A stretch of 64,000 nucleotides of DNA from Taxillus chinensis (lineage: Eukaryota; Streptophyta; Magnoliopsida; Santalales; Loranthaceae), in the NCBI GenBank assembly GCA_023512835.1, contig JAKCVP010000375.1, forward strand, positions 62,001 through 126,000, given 5' to 3'. The position numbers and the translations under genes were made by a program. The notes under the pieces were generated by a model. That model saw only the letters and a program-made list of their open reading frames with translations, was not told the DNA's origin and searched no databases. Below, piece by piece: positions 11,501 through 20,211 of the stretch. The first letter of the stretch is position 1. Each line of letters starts with the position of its first letter.

Positions 11501-12237
11501 ATGGCTACTCGTACGTGATAGGGAACGTCATATTCTCGAATGTCGACGATATAGTCGCTGGCGTCCTTGAAGCCGGTTGGCTTCTTCTCCATTTCCAGAT
11601 CGTCGTCGAACATGTCGAATCCATTATTCACGCTAGCAACTTCAGCGTATGTATCCAGGGTGTTCATCTTCCCCTTGTTCTTCTCTGCTATAGGCATTAT
11701 CGTTTTTCGTACAGTCATTAAATCTTGAACATTTGCAAAGTTGAGTTGAAGTAAGGTGCGGCGGTATCCGAGCAAGTGATTAGGCATAGACAGGTCTTCT
11801 CGATCTATGCGCTTGATGGACTTCAGGACGCCTTCGAACATCCTGCGACACCACTCTTCAACTTCGCCCTCCTTGCCCCGTCGTATCGCTACAACGAAGT
11901 AAGGGTCGTACTCTAAGGTGGCCTTGAAGGTATTGCCATCTTCCTCAATGAAGTAGAGGTCGACGCCTGCGCGACCTCCAGGCACAGTCTCGTCCTCTAC
12001 GGATGTACTGCGCATGTTGGACAGCCATGCGACCCTGCTCTTACCCGCTTCGAAGCGGGAGAAGCCCATGGACTCATCGATGCTGTTGGCTAGGCGAGTG
12101 AGTTCCAACCTTTCGTTCTGTGAGGTCGCCTCACTAGACCGCAGTGAGGATGCATCAACGGTCTGCGTTCTGTTGCTCTTCAAAAACTTTCCCCCGGAGT
12201 GGAGGGTCCTCTTCTGACCAGGACGCGGGGGAGGCAT
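5590..12237 (-). CDS. POL2: DNA polymerase epsilon catalytic subunit A
   Basis: This is the leading-strand replicative polymerase with 3'-5' proofreading. It is a single exon of 2215 residues, about the usual length (yeast Pol2 is 2222). Proofreading motifs are FDIETTK (about residue 286), TYNGDFFDWPF and YSVSDAVATYYL. Polymerase motifs are DVASMYPNIM (A), KVILNSFYGYVMRKGSRW (B) and ELDTDGIWCM (C, about 869), all with intact acidic residues. CAACDF...GKTCDRR is part of the catalytic-domain Fe-S cluster site. QKKMTDLF near residue 1186 is a PCNA-binding box at the same place as in yeast. The C-terminal half is the inactive second polymerase module. The last about 150 residues hold two cysteine clusters (CNEC/CPGC and CSKC/CSC) that bind the B subunit. 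It diverges from COX20 across a promoter with an MCB box. Confidence 0.98.
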   Translation of the reverse strand: MPPPRPGQKRTLHSGGKFLKSNRTQTVDASSLRSSEATSQNERLELTRLANSIDESMGFSRFEAGKSRVAWLSNMRSTSVEDETVPGGRAGVDLYFIEEDGNTFKATLEYDPYFVVAIRRGKEGEVEEWCRRMFEGVLKSIKRIDREDLSMPNHLLGYRRTLLQLNFANVQDLMTVRKTIMPIAEKNKGKMNTLDTYAEVASVNNGFDMFDDDLEMEKKPTGFKDASDYIVDIREYDVPYHVRVAIDKDIRVGRWFNVEAKHGTISLSCIEERVQRPDPVVMAFDIETTKLPLKFPDAAIDQVMMISYMIDGQGFLITNREIVSEDIADFDYTPKPEYPGPFMIFNEPDERGVLERFFEHIKEAKPTVIATYNGDFFDWPFVEARASVCGIDMYREIGFRKNSEDIYHSDYCAHMDAFAWVNRDSYLPQGSRGLKAVTTAKLGYDPDELDPELMTPYAAERPQTLAEYSVSDAVATYYLYMKYVHPFIFSLCTIIPLGPDDTLRKGTGTLCEMLLMVQAYKKEIVLPNKHKPPREDFWEGHLLESETYVGGHVESIEAGVFRADIPTKFAVDPTAIDELLGDLDNALRFCITVEEKKSMEDIENYDEVKAQIVERLNNLKRTPNREERPLIYHLDVASMYPNIMTTNRLQPDSMIKESDCAACDFNRPGKTCDRRLPWAWRGEYLPAKKDEYKMIRHALENERFPGKRPFDPPRAFQDLPLDDQAAMIKKRLQDYSKKIYHKIHDATTIEREAIICQRENPFYVDTVKDFRDRRYDFKGQQKVWKGKTEALKSSGASQYEIDEAKKMIVLFDSLQLAHKVILNSFYGYVMRKGSRWFSMEMAGVTCLTGARIIQMARQLVERLGRPLELDTDGIWCMLPATFPENFSFKMKNGKKLNVSYPCAMLNHVVHEKFTNHQYQTLVDPKTFRYETHSDNTIFFEVDGPYKAMILPTSKEEDRNLKKRYAVFNHDGSLAELKGFEVKRRGELKLVKIFQTAIFKFFLEGSTLKETYDAVAGVANEWLDILYGKGATLADEELIDLICENKSMTKTLAEYGAQKSTAITTAKRLGEFLGEGMVKDKGLNCKYIIASRPRNAPVTERAIPVAIFSADEQIKSFFLRKWLKEDPGDMDPRTVLDWDYYIERLGSVIQKLITIPAALQKLPNPVPRVAHPDWLERRVRNKNDKFQQKKMTDLFDKRTLTEIAPNAQKSAVVDLEDFGGSKGPKPPMRGTVSKMSNKRKSPEPAVAPTNPYAALPPKMPDLHSDYRGWLQYQKQKWKIQREARKRRRQLFGEKRPDATDGIGSMFRNQAELLYTSTWQILQLRPTDTPGEVRAFVLIDNKIQTIKVVVPRQLFLNLKDGALPDVDIPGCSVEKVNHTLPNGHTSIHLFKMVMSEQTYITESSKLTALFNHPSVEGIYETQLPLNVRAILELGNSCTFDATQRGVLGKGLDKGFDLSMLKHLAPENPYLSAFPVSYLYLYHVAVGERQIFALFSSARDQANIIVVNPTRDIQGLPGVDRLYSDGYAERKESDVLANIFEYQEELHFTTSQVNTARKAHLQLADIVKKIRTEVTTPHMLVVQSTQHRPLWQDVPALAEFPTLTLKVDDSDKRFPSLQWQTFVAQRLVARYLDLGSWLVHMMELARYGNVPLCNMERDDPRYLIDIALARRLQRENVVLWWSSAPRPDHAGYEKDDILGPMEGVDMPLVNTPGTYSTVCIDVDVKNLMINSILTSSLINDLEGSDSVSFNPAADEAGVDAGLVMHADNTFASAGIRILRDLVKQWHTEACSGSEMADVMVQHLVRWVESPDSFLYDRALHYYVQVMSKKTFQQLMADCRRVGSNIVFANQNRLLLQTTKAEVGNAYAYSQYILKTIKAKPLFLFLDLDVKEYWDYLIWYDEFNYGGKGCQEVMAADEQPLECIMHWQMQDFLPRPLQNVFHDQVVDFIELMHGRKRPQQIEGVPRATQLPFQSLTEEEPGKQTTVLKDTYAKPLQKQVVQLIRRQKAEMLHPELESDYQFPSRAGSHLKLQNPALQLVKTIMQVLSLDKSINLEVRMLRKNLLALFDVREFSSDGQFVNPSTSLKVPQLVCNECSMIRDLDLCRDDDGIAAGERPAETAETQPQWSCPGCQNTYSQLEIQERLVADVQRMVMRWCTQDLKCSKCARLRTNEFMEHCSCAGEWIETVHKDEMMNKLKVYGRVAGYYRFTMVEECIASAV

Positions 12238-12655
12238 GTTGAGGAAGGGCGCGTCGCGTGCAGCGAGCGTATGTGTAGGAAAGTCTTCTGGATATTCAGT
12301 TCATGACATGTCAAACACACCGTATACTCCGTAGAACTCGATCAAGGTCGTGTGGCGAAAGGTTGTGCGGGTTGTTGCGGAGTGGACTGAATGCAGAGGA
12401 GGAGCAACGAGACGATATAGAAAAGACGCGCCGAGGACGCGTTTCCCAGGTCGTGTAAATTGGCCGCAGAGCCTCATGCAGGCACGCCGCACCCACGTGG
12501 AAAAGATGCCGCCCCTCTGGCTTAAGGCGCCAGCTAATGTGGATACGTTTTCCTGCCATTGATGACTTCACCTTCTCAGCATCGTCAGCGCGAATGTTGC
12601 CTCTTCTATTACTTCAATCAGTAGCTGCAAGACGCAAGGGTGCACACACATCAAC
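12238..12655. other. Divergent POL2/COX20 promoter region
   Basis: The 418 bases separate the ATGs of POL2 (-) and COX20 (+). The region is GC-rich and holds the ACGCGT box reported separately plus a nearby ACGCG (12426-12430). No coding sequence is supported. Confidence 0.75.
12437..12442. promoter_or_regulatory. MCB box (ACGCGT) upstream of POL2
   Basis: A perfect palindromic ACGCGT lies about 200 bases upstream of the POL2 start codon, with a half-like ACGCG 7 bases away at 12426-12430. In yeasts this is the binding site of MBF (Mbp1-Swi6 type), which turns on DNA-synthesis genes at G1/S, and POL2 is one of its known targets. Activity here is inferred from position and sequence. Confidence 0.6.
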
Positions 12656-13263
12656 ATGTCCGACGACGAACGCAGGCCAAACCTCACAGTCTCCGACTCC
12701 CAAACAGAACCCAATGCGCTCCCACGCGACCCGTCACAAAAGATTCACAAGAAGCCCCGGGTCTTTATTCACAGACCGAGCGAGGATCCCGAAGAGGAGA
12801 ACCGTGCGAGGGCAAATACATCAGTCATCGATGCCGCACGCACAATATCAGTAGACGATTTCTCAAAGGTGCACCAGACACCATGTTTCAGAGATGCCGT
12901 TCTGCCAGGGATTGGCCTAGGGATGGGTATGGGAGCTTTCAGATTCGTAATTGGAGGTATGCTGCTCTGCAAAATGCTCCCTGTGGTCCCACAAGACTAA
13001 CTCATTGGGCAGGGTCGTTGCCTAAAGCACTGAACTTTGGTGTTGGCACAGGTATTCTGGTATCTATTGGAGGATATCAATTATGCCAAAACCGACGCGC
13101 AAAGGCAAAGGAGGGGATCAGGCAAGCTGTAAAGGTTCTGGAGGACAAAAGGCCACCCGAAACAGCGTCTGCCGCGGCGGCCACCAAACCCGCTGCTTCG
13201 CTTTCCGCGACCGACGGCGACAAGGCTGGCAAGGGCTTCTGGAGCTCGTTCAAGTTTTGGTAG
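12656..13263 (+). CDS. COX20: Cytochrome c oxidase assembly protein COX20, 2 exons
   Basis: COX20 is an inner mitochondrial membrane chaperone for newly made Cox2. Exons are 12656-12956 and 13013-13263; the intron is 56 nt (GTATGC...CAG) and joins FVIGG to SLPKALNFG in frame, giving 183 residues. The family core is visible: VDDFSKVHQTPCFRDAVLPGIG, a first membrane segment GLGMGMGAFRFVIGG, a second ALNFGVGTGILVSIGGYQLC, then the charged tail NRRAKAKEGIRQAVKVLEDK. The N-terminal 65 residues are hydrophilic and the last 35 are Ala/Lys-rich. ATG at 12656 gives MSDDERRPN; frames starting a few bases upstream do not fit the family. It is transcribed divergently from POL2. Confidence 0.9.
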
Positions 13264-13503
13264 GACTCGAACACAAAATGTACAAATATTACTGACACTG
13301 TTCTCGCTCGTACTTCTCACCAATCAGGTCTTCGCAGATCACTGCGATCTGTGTCTCGTAGTTTCATTCATGTACAGGAATATGTAAATCAAAGATGGGG
13401 TATCGCAAGTCCTCAGCCAACGCCATTGCCAAATTGGTTCCCAAGGACGTACGAGAGATATTGTCGAACTATCTGGGGCACGTGCACGAACCGACGAGCA
13501 GTC

Positions 13504-14403
13504 TCAAGCCGCGAATGAAACTCGCCTTGGCATGGGTTGGTTCTGTCCCTCTGTCTTCGATGCGCCGTACCTGCGCTCGCTACGCTTCTGTCGTTGTTCT
13601 CTGGCCTCCCGAGATTTCCACTCAGCAATCTGCTTCTTGCGCCTCTGCAGCCGGGCTTCTGCCGTTTGAGGAGTGGGTCGGAAACCAATGCCGTTGATAC
13701 CATAGCCATCGTCATCAGCATCGAGTGCGAGATGGCCTGTGATTTCCCATTCTTGCCAGACAAAGGGATCCGGGTCTTTCTTCAGGCTGGTCACAGATGA
13801 GGGCGACTCGGAACCGCTGCCAAGATCGGACACCGAGGAGGGAACAGGGGGCGGGGGCGACTTGCTGCGCCGGGGCTTCTTTGGCGAGCCAGCTGCCCTG
13901 GGCCCCTTGAGCCGTGCGCCAGCGATTGTGGCAAATTTGGCAGCTTTGGTCTTGATCGGGAGGTCGGATTCAATAGAGACAAGCGGGTCTTGCTGGTTCA
14001 GAGATGAGTCGCTGAGTGCGGCGTCCTCTTGAGAACGACCTCTCGTCGGCTGCTCTTGGTCGTTATCATCGTTGGTGATCTTGAAACGCTTGCAGAGACT
14101 CTCTTGCTCGTCGTCTGCCATTTCCGTGTCCTCGTCGACGAAGACTTGTTGCTGACCGGCAGCGGCTGGGTTCCCCATGGAGTCGACAGAGGCGAGTCCA
14201 AGGTCCTTGAACTTTGAGCTCATGGCGGTGCGAGGACTCTGCGATCCTCGCGAGTCGTCCATGTCGGCGAGTTTGCTCATGGGATGCACAAGGGAGACTA
14301 GGCTTGTGTCGAGGACCGGCTTCTGCGGATGTGAAGTGGTAGGGCCAGGACCTGAGCGTTTTCGCTTTGGGGTCAAAGGCGGGCTCTGCAGTTGCTCAGC
14401 CAT
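13504..14403 (-). CDS. Conserved fungal protein with a C-terminal DDGYGINGIGFRPT motif
   Basis: I do not recognise a named family. The protein starts MAEQLQSPPLTPKRKRSG (299 residues); the open frame runs further upstream, but that part is unlike protein and contains promoter-like sequence. Residues 1-210 are disordered, rich in Ser, Pro and Asp, with basic clusters that could be nuclear signals (PKRKRSG, KKPRRSK). The C-terminal about 90 residues look conserved: WQEWEITGHLALD, DDDGYGINGIGFRPTP, then a basic helix RLQRRKKQIAEWKSREAREQ, ending in MPRRVSFAA. Composition suggests a nuclear protein, but function is unknown. It converges with COX20, with 240 bases between stops. A single exon fits. 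Confidence 0.7.
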   Translation of the reverse strand: MAEQLQSPPLTPKRKRSGPGPTTSHPQKPVLDTSLVSLVHPMSKLADMDDSRGSQSPRTAMSSKFKDLGLASVDSMGNPAAAGQQQVFVDEDTEMADDEQESLCKRFKITNDDNDQEQPTRGRSQEDAALSDSSLNQQDPLVSIESDLPIKTKAAKFATIAGARLKGPRAAGSPKKPRRSKSPPPPVPSSVSDLGSGSESPSSVTSLKKDPDPFVWQEWEITGHLALDADDDGYGINGIGFRPTPQTAEARLQRRKKQIAEWKSREAREQRQKRSERRYGASKTEGQNQPMPRRVSFAA

Positions 14404-14897
14404 GGTGGGGCTGTTCCTTATTGTGCGAGCAGGGTGAAAGTGGTCTGCTCCATAACCTGAGCGCTTTGGTAGACGCTGCTGGTGAGCAAGTGAGGGAGAG
14501 ATAAGTATATTGTGGCCTGCGGTCCGGCGACAGCCCACATGGCGAGGTGGGGCACCTGAGCTGGGCGTCCCTACGTGGTTCAGCTGACTGGCGAAGTGGC
14601 TGCAAGGTCCCGCGATGCAGGGCGAAGGGCGCCAATTATGGGCCGCATCTGGGGCTGGCCACACGCTCATGACAGCAAGCAGCCCAGTGCAGCCTCACGG
14701 AGCATCAGAGGAGCTCGACCCGTGCCTCGTCCCCCAAGTCACACTCGCTGCCATGCCACCACATACGCTTCCTCACGCACGGATCATGCACGCTACTGTT
14801 GAATCGCAAGACTCTGCCTGATCGCCCGCGCAGCATCACCTATCTTTTATTGGGGGGATATTGTACAGAGACTGCTTTTTCCGTGCTGTTCACCCGT
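14404..14897. other. Intergenic region, no gene seen
   Basis: Upstream sequence of the conserved fungal gene that ends at 13504 and downstream sequence of CCT eta, both on the minus strand. Open frames here are continuations or shadows of the neighbouring genes. Confidence 0.55.
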
Positions 14898-16768
14898 CTA
14901 CCTCCTGGGCATGCCCCTGCCTCTGCCGCGCAGAGCCCTCTGCGCTGCGCCCGGCGGAAGCCCTCTCTGTGGTCCTTGGGCTTGCTCGCTCTCCTCGTTC
15001 TTGATAGTCTCGTCTACGCTGAGAACAAGACATGCCGCCTCAACCGCAGCCTGGATAGCGTTGATCTTCACTAGCGACGGCTCCCAGACGTGCTTGGCCA
15101 GCAAATCCGAGCTTACGCCGCCAGCTTGTCCATCCGCATTAAAGTCAACGCCGGCCCAGATGTGGTGATGCTGACGATGCTCCACTCTGAGGCGGTTCAG
15201 GACGTCTGTTGCGTCTAGGCCGGCATTATCGCAGAGCTGTCGTGGAATAATCTCAAGCGCCTTCGCAAAGGCTTTGATGATTGCCTGTTGTTTGAATTGT
15301 ACTTTCTGGTCGGCAAATTGGTGGAGATGTGCCGAGACCTCCATTTCCACAGCACCGCCTCCAGCGACGATGCTTCGATTCTTAACACTGCGCTTGACCA
15401 CCATGATGGCGTCGTGCAAGCTTCGCTCGACCTCAGCAATGAATTGTTCAGCGCCACCGCGCAGTACAAGGGTGCAAGTCTTTGCGCCGGGGCAGTCCGA
15501 GAATATGTTGTATCTCTCGCCACCAATCTGGACCTCTTCGAATGTGCCGCATGTACCAAGGTGTTCCGGTCGGATGTCTGAGCATGTTGATTGAATGGCG
15601 GCGCCAGTAGCAGAGCAAACCCGGTCCAAGTCACCAGCTGTGACTCGGCCCGCACAGAAGACGTCGCGGTCTGCAAAGTACTGAGTCGCTAGATCACCAA
15701 TGGGTAGCTTGCTGAGGACGACCTTTGCACCGCTCTTGTATAGCGCCTCAATCTTATTGAAGATGATTTGCCATTCTGCGTCAACGATAGCCTGGTATTC
15801 CGAAACCTGCTCCACGCGGACCTCTGCGTTGTCCTTTTCACTCTTCAGTTCCAGTTCAACGTTCAAGCATACAATCTTGGGGTCCTTGAAGTGCTTAGGC
15901 TGCTGTTCGAAACCAGCATATGAGAAGGTCTTCTTGAAGGCTACACCATTGACGAACATCGAATCTTGCAGCGCGCCACCTGTCACCTTCTTGATACCGA
16001 TCAGCTTTTCGTTGAGGTCGTCTTGATCCAAGGTGAGGACAGCATCCACGACCACTGTATTGTGTCAGCCATTTCCTTGCGAGGTCTGCGTCAGGTGGAC
16101 GTACTCTTTGTGAAAAAGTCAGCATTCCGGTGAATCAATTTGCTGCTCATAGCAGTAGCTGCAAGCTTGCGGAGAGTGTCTCTCTGGTTGCCCTCTGTGG
16201 TATTCACTGCAATTTCCTTGATCTTGTTCACTGCGATTTGCGAGGCGCGTCTTAGGCCCTTGATAATGCTCTGGCTGCTGACACCCTGATCGACAAAGTC
16301 ACGAACCTCTTTCATGATCTCACCGGAGAGCACGACGACACTGGTTGTACCATCTCCAACCTCAGCATCTTGCGATCGTGCAATATCGGTCAGGATGCGA
16401 CCTGATCATATGACGTTAGCATGTCCCTGTCGTCGCAGCCGCACACGAGTGCGGGCTAAAGGCACGCACCTGCTGGATGCACAATCTGCAGAAGTTTGCA
16501 CACCGTTGCGCCGTCGTTTGTGATTGTGGTCTTGCCATTCTCATCTACTAGTAGCAGATCCCCACCGTATGGGCCGAGCGTACTCTTGATCGTGTTCTGA
16601 ATGGCGATGCATGCATTTATGTTCGACAGGATCTGGCCTCGGCCTTGCGACTGGTCGGTGCCTGTGTATCGTGTTAGCATTTGCTTGTGTCGATCTCGAG
16701 TGAGGGGGTCCTGGGGACTGGCCTTCACGCAGCACCACAATTGTGGGTGCTTGACCACCGAAAGACAT
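14898..16768 (-). CDS. CCT7: Chaperonin CCT/TRiC subunit eta, 4 exons, first intron GC-AG
   Basis: CCT7 is the eta subunit of the cytosolic chaperonin that folds actin and tubulin using ATP. Exons are 16768-16723, 16661-16470, 16401-16105 and 16054-14898, giving 563 residues (yeast Cct7 is 550). The N-terminus [20 protein letters not shown], the nucleotide site [18 protein letters not shown] and [13 protein letters not shown], the apical segment, and [10 protein letters not shown] are all family features. The C-terminus is Gly/Arg-rich. Introns 2 and 3 are ordinary GT...AG (68 and 50 nt). Intron 1 (16722-16662, 61 nt) begins GCCAGT and ends ACACAG with a TGCTAAC branch site; only this GC donor preserves the frame (REG/TDQS). 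Identity is certain. Confidence 0.95.
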
Positions 16769-17247
16769 TCCTGCGCGTTTCTACCAGGGTGTCGATCAAG
16801 TTGAGGTGAGCGGATGAGCTGTTCGACGGGCTCTGTTACTCTAGGGGTTCGGAGCCGAGGGGTCAATTGAGATGTGTGGTTGGCAAGCTTGTAACAACTT
16901 TTTGATTGGGATGCTCTGAGGGTCCACTGAAAGTTCTCACGGCAGCGGCGGGCAGTCTTGGCATGGAGAGCGCATCCCCCGCCTGTCTCCTCTGCTCGGG
17001 TGCGCGTCGCAACCTAGTCAGGACATTTGCCCTTGATTGTTGCCATTGCAACTCTGTGTGGAACAGGCGAGAAATTGATCGGATCATAATGCAAGAGTCT
17101 TTCGCCAAAGTTCGGCAGCTCAAGGTCTGCATGGGTAAGCATTTCGCGCCAACGTCAACGCCTACAATGCTTCTCGCTCTCTCCAACTCCACGCCATGCA
17201 AGATCGCTCACCAAATGATATGTACAACCAGCCTCACTTCCACAAGT
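16769..17247. other. CCT7 promoter and OTU1 3' region
   Basis: Contains the upstream region of CCT7 and the 3' untranslated end of OTU1 (both minus strand). A 112-codon minus frame and a 207-codon plus frame cross it. The plus frame runs antisense into OTU1, and neither shows a domain. Confidence 0.55.
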
Positions 17248-18252
17248 CTAGACTTCTTCCAGGTCATAATGGCCCGTTGCAGATGCATGCACGGTGGCCT
17301 CTTTCTCGCCCTTTCCGGTCCAACCGCACGTCTTGCACTTGATGCTGAAACCTGCTGTATCGGTGTAATAATGTCGTTTCCTAAGCTCGCCGCAGAGCAA
17401 GCGTGCACCATCAAGTATCGCACCATCATCAGAGTCGAATACTTTAGTGTCTATGTCGGCAGGCATGTTGGAATAAGCCGGCCCTGGGCTAAGAGCAATG
17501 ACATCGTAGTGAATGCCAGAGTAGACTAGTATGCATCGAGTCAAAGCACCCTCATTAAATCGATCCACGCGGCCGTCTTGAACATTGATGGAAGCGATCT
17601 CTATGTCAAAGTGCTCGCTGAGGATGCTCAACTCGATAGCGCCACCCCAGGAATTTTCCCGTGAAATCCATTCGCAGTACTTTGATGGCGCCGAGCCCAG
17701 GATAGCTGCATTGAATTTCTCAGAATTTTCTTGTATTCCACTTGCCACTAGGGATCGTAGCTCATTCATCGAATCGAAGCTGCCCAACACGGCCGATGAA
17801 AGCGCTCTAAACATGCAGGAGTTGTCGTCAGGCATCACCCGAAGGACGACAGTCCCATTTCGCACGGGTATATACACTTCTGGGGGATCTTCAGCCTTGG
17901 GGGTAGCTTGTACGCTCTTGGTAGTGGAAGTGACTGCGGGTGGCGCTGAGGGCGGAGGTGGTGGGACCAACGGTGTTGACACAGGGTCCTCGAGAGGTAA
18001 CGCAATAACTCTCTTGACGGCTATCAATTGCTCGCCTTGAAATTTGCGGCCCGTTTCCTGCAGGTTCACGTCTTCTGCATACTGATCCAGATCGAGCGGT
18101 TGCGGCGGATAGCCCGCTTTGATGTCAAAGATGGGTAGGTTTGTGGCCTTTGAAATGGCCTGTTTCAAGTCGCCAACAGTCGCTGTGTCTGGCAACTCGA
18201 GGGTGGAAACACCATCTGGACCTCTGACGCGGAGGCGTATGTTCTGCGGCAT
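17248..18252 (-). CDS. OTU1: Ubiquitin thioesterase OTU1 (YOD1 family)
   Basis: OTU1 is a deubiquitinase that works with the Cdc48/p97 segregase in endoplasmic reticulum quality control. The 334-residue product has the family's three parts. The UBX-like N-domain is MPQNIRLRVRGPDGVSTLEL to about residue 83. The OTU catalytic domain follows, with the D-x-x-C centre in MPDDNSCMFRA (Asp143, Cys146) and the catalytic His in YSGIHYDVIAL (His248). The C-terminal C2H2 finger has Cys306, Cys309, His322 and His328. A Pro-rich linker lies at about 90-105. I start at the ATG giving MPQNIRLRV rather than the in-frame ATG nine codons upstream, because the UBX-like fold begins there in relatives. Single exon, with all catalytic residues present. 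Confidence 0.95.
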   Translation of the reverse strand: MPQNIRLRVRGPDGVSTLELPDTATVGDLKQAISKATNLPIFDIKAGYPPQPLDLDQYAEDVNLQETGRKFQGEQLIAVKRVIALPLEDPVSTPLVPPPPPSAPPAVTSTTKSVQATPKAEDPPEVYIPVRNGTVVLRVMPDDNSCMFRALSSAVLGSFDSMNELRSLVASGIQENSEKFNAAILGSAPSKYCEWISRENSWGGAIELSILSEHFDIEIASINVQDGRVDRFNEGALTRCILVYSGIHYDVIALSPGPAYSNMPADIDTKVFDSDDGAILDGARLLCGELRKRHYYTDTAGFSIKCKTCGWTGKGEKEATVHASATGHYDLEEV

Positions 18253-20211
18253 GCTTGGGAAGATGAGAGATCGCAGCAACAGTCAAGTGGACCATGCGGT
18301 CGATACGTGTGTATAAGACAGGGCCGAATATTGCATGAACCCAAACATGTATTTAAAGCATGAAGTATAAGAACGACAGCGCAGAATACTACGTGGCCAT
18401 GGCCTAAGAGCTGCTGCGTTTTGCTTGTCAGAGTGACAGCAGCAGCAGCGCAGCTCGGGCTGTTGTCATGCTGATGCGTGCCTGCTGCCCTAGTCACGTC
18501 ATCTGTAGGTAGGGTCAGCCCTGCCATCTGACAGCGATCTGCTCCCGAAGCTTGACCCTTGTCTTGCACTACAGAATTGAGTCTGCATGATCGAAGCTCC
18601 CTTGTCTTGTGGTTTTGGCAATGACTCGCAATGAATTCTGACAGTGAAGTAGCAAGGACCGTAGCTGAGTTTCCAGAGTGGCACACGAGGAGAAAGCATG
18701 CTTGCAGGGATAGCGGATGTGACATGCAATACTGTCTACGGATTTCGGCTGATGTCTCTGGCTTCGTGAGTCTCTACTGCAGATTCACCACAGCTAAAAA
18801 TGAGCTGTGGACAGTGCTTTGTATTGCTCACGTCTTATTCAACCGTGTCTTCGAGCTCGATCATACAATCGCCATTTGACGGAAGTGGGAGACCAAGCAA
18901 ATGCCTGACTGTCGCGCCCAGAGTCCGTCAAAAGTCGATGCCCGGTTGGGTCAGTCAGGAACAAGTGTCGATTGGTGCCACACTACATTGCCGAGCGAAA
19001 GAAGCCTACCAGTACTGGCCTGCTCCCATTCACTCTGGAGAAATTGCAGTGGCTTCGAGACGGGCTCGTCTGAGGGCTCATGAAAATCTGCATAGCTTGC
19101 TAGATCAGGTTTGGATGGCTGGCACGCCCTAACGACCTGCGAGCGCCAAAGCTGCAAGACCGGCATCCGCGACTGCATGCACGAGCTCAGAGTGGAGCGC
19201 CTGAAGTCAGATGTAAGTACAAGTAGTACTGTGCACCGACACATGCCGAGCTCTAATGCATATATGCTCTATCTGGTTAGCGAATCTCGGACTGTGCACG
19301 GCGGCCCATGCCGTTGACGGGATGGCGTCAACAAGTGTCTCTCTTGACCGGGGAACTCATCTCACACTCCCCGCATTGGAGGGGAAAGAGCCATTGAATG
19401 GACACTGATTGATTATCACCATGACTGATGGCAGAAGCCGCTACGTGGCTGCACTTGGCTGCAGGAGGTAGCGCAAAGGCCAGAGAAGCCAGAGCTAGCT
19501 TCACATGCTGGCTCCGGGGCATTTCTCGTCTCGACGCACGAGCGATTCCCAGTCGATGCACTGTCTGTTGCAGCGCGAAACGACCGGGGAGCTGGATACA
19601 GCCAACAATAGGACGAGCAGAGGCTGCGCGCCTAGAGACAGGTCTAAGCAAGGCCGTGAATACTGTGCCGCATAATCTATTGGCTCGCTGCCATTCTTGA
19701 CTCCATGTCAATTAGGGAGCTCACCTATAGCATGCATGGCTTGAGCGACTCTTCGGGACTGAGAACTGGCAAATCTGTCCGGAAGTGTGGGACTAGCTGT
19801 ACTTACAATGCACAGCATCGCAACAACCGAATATGCCACGGACGGCTCCTAGCGCTCAGTGCTAGCCGTTCCCAGTAATACAGGACCACTTCTCTCCAGG
19901 GGCCTCAAATCAGTACCTCTAAGTGGACGCGGAAACCTTGTCGCAACTTCGATCAAGCTCTGTTTTGTGCTGCATATGACATAGTACGGCGGCATTGCGG
20001 TGTGGCTCGGAAGGCTCTTCGCGACCACGTACCATGCCATGCATATGCCAACTTGCGGATCGCCAGTGACCGGACTCATCCGTGGTACAACAATCGGATG
20101 TAAGCTCAGCGATGGAGGGAGCGCTATCTGCGGTGGCGGTAGGGACAAAGCCACGCAGATGTCTCTTGAAGCTCCCATCTTCTTGACGCGTCGAACCTAT
20201 CGTATCGTAAC
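18253..20211. other. 2 kb gene-free intergenic region
   Basis: Lies between the divergent OTU1 (-) and the FAD oxidase (+). Frames of 60-190 codons occur on both strands but none has a domain, family signature or supporting splice pattern. I saw no tRNA, repeat array or transposase remnant. Confidence 0.5.

Noticed and set aside
16906..17529. 207-codon plus-strand frame
   Set aside because: It runs antisense into the conserved 3' end of OTU1 and shows no domain.
20186..20191. ACGCGT just before the FAD oxidase ATG
   Set aside because: Matches the MCB word, but lies only about 20 bases from the start codon of a gene with no reason for cell-cycle control; probably chance.
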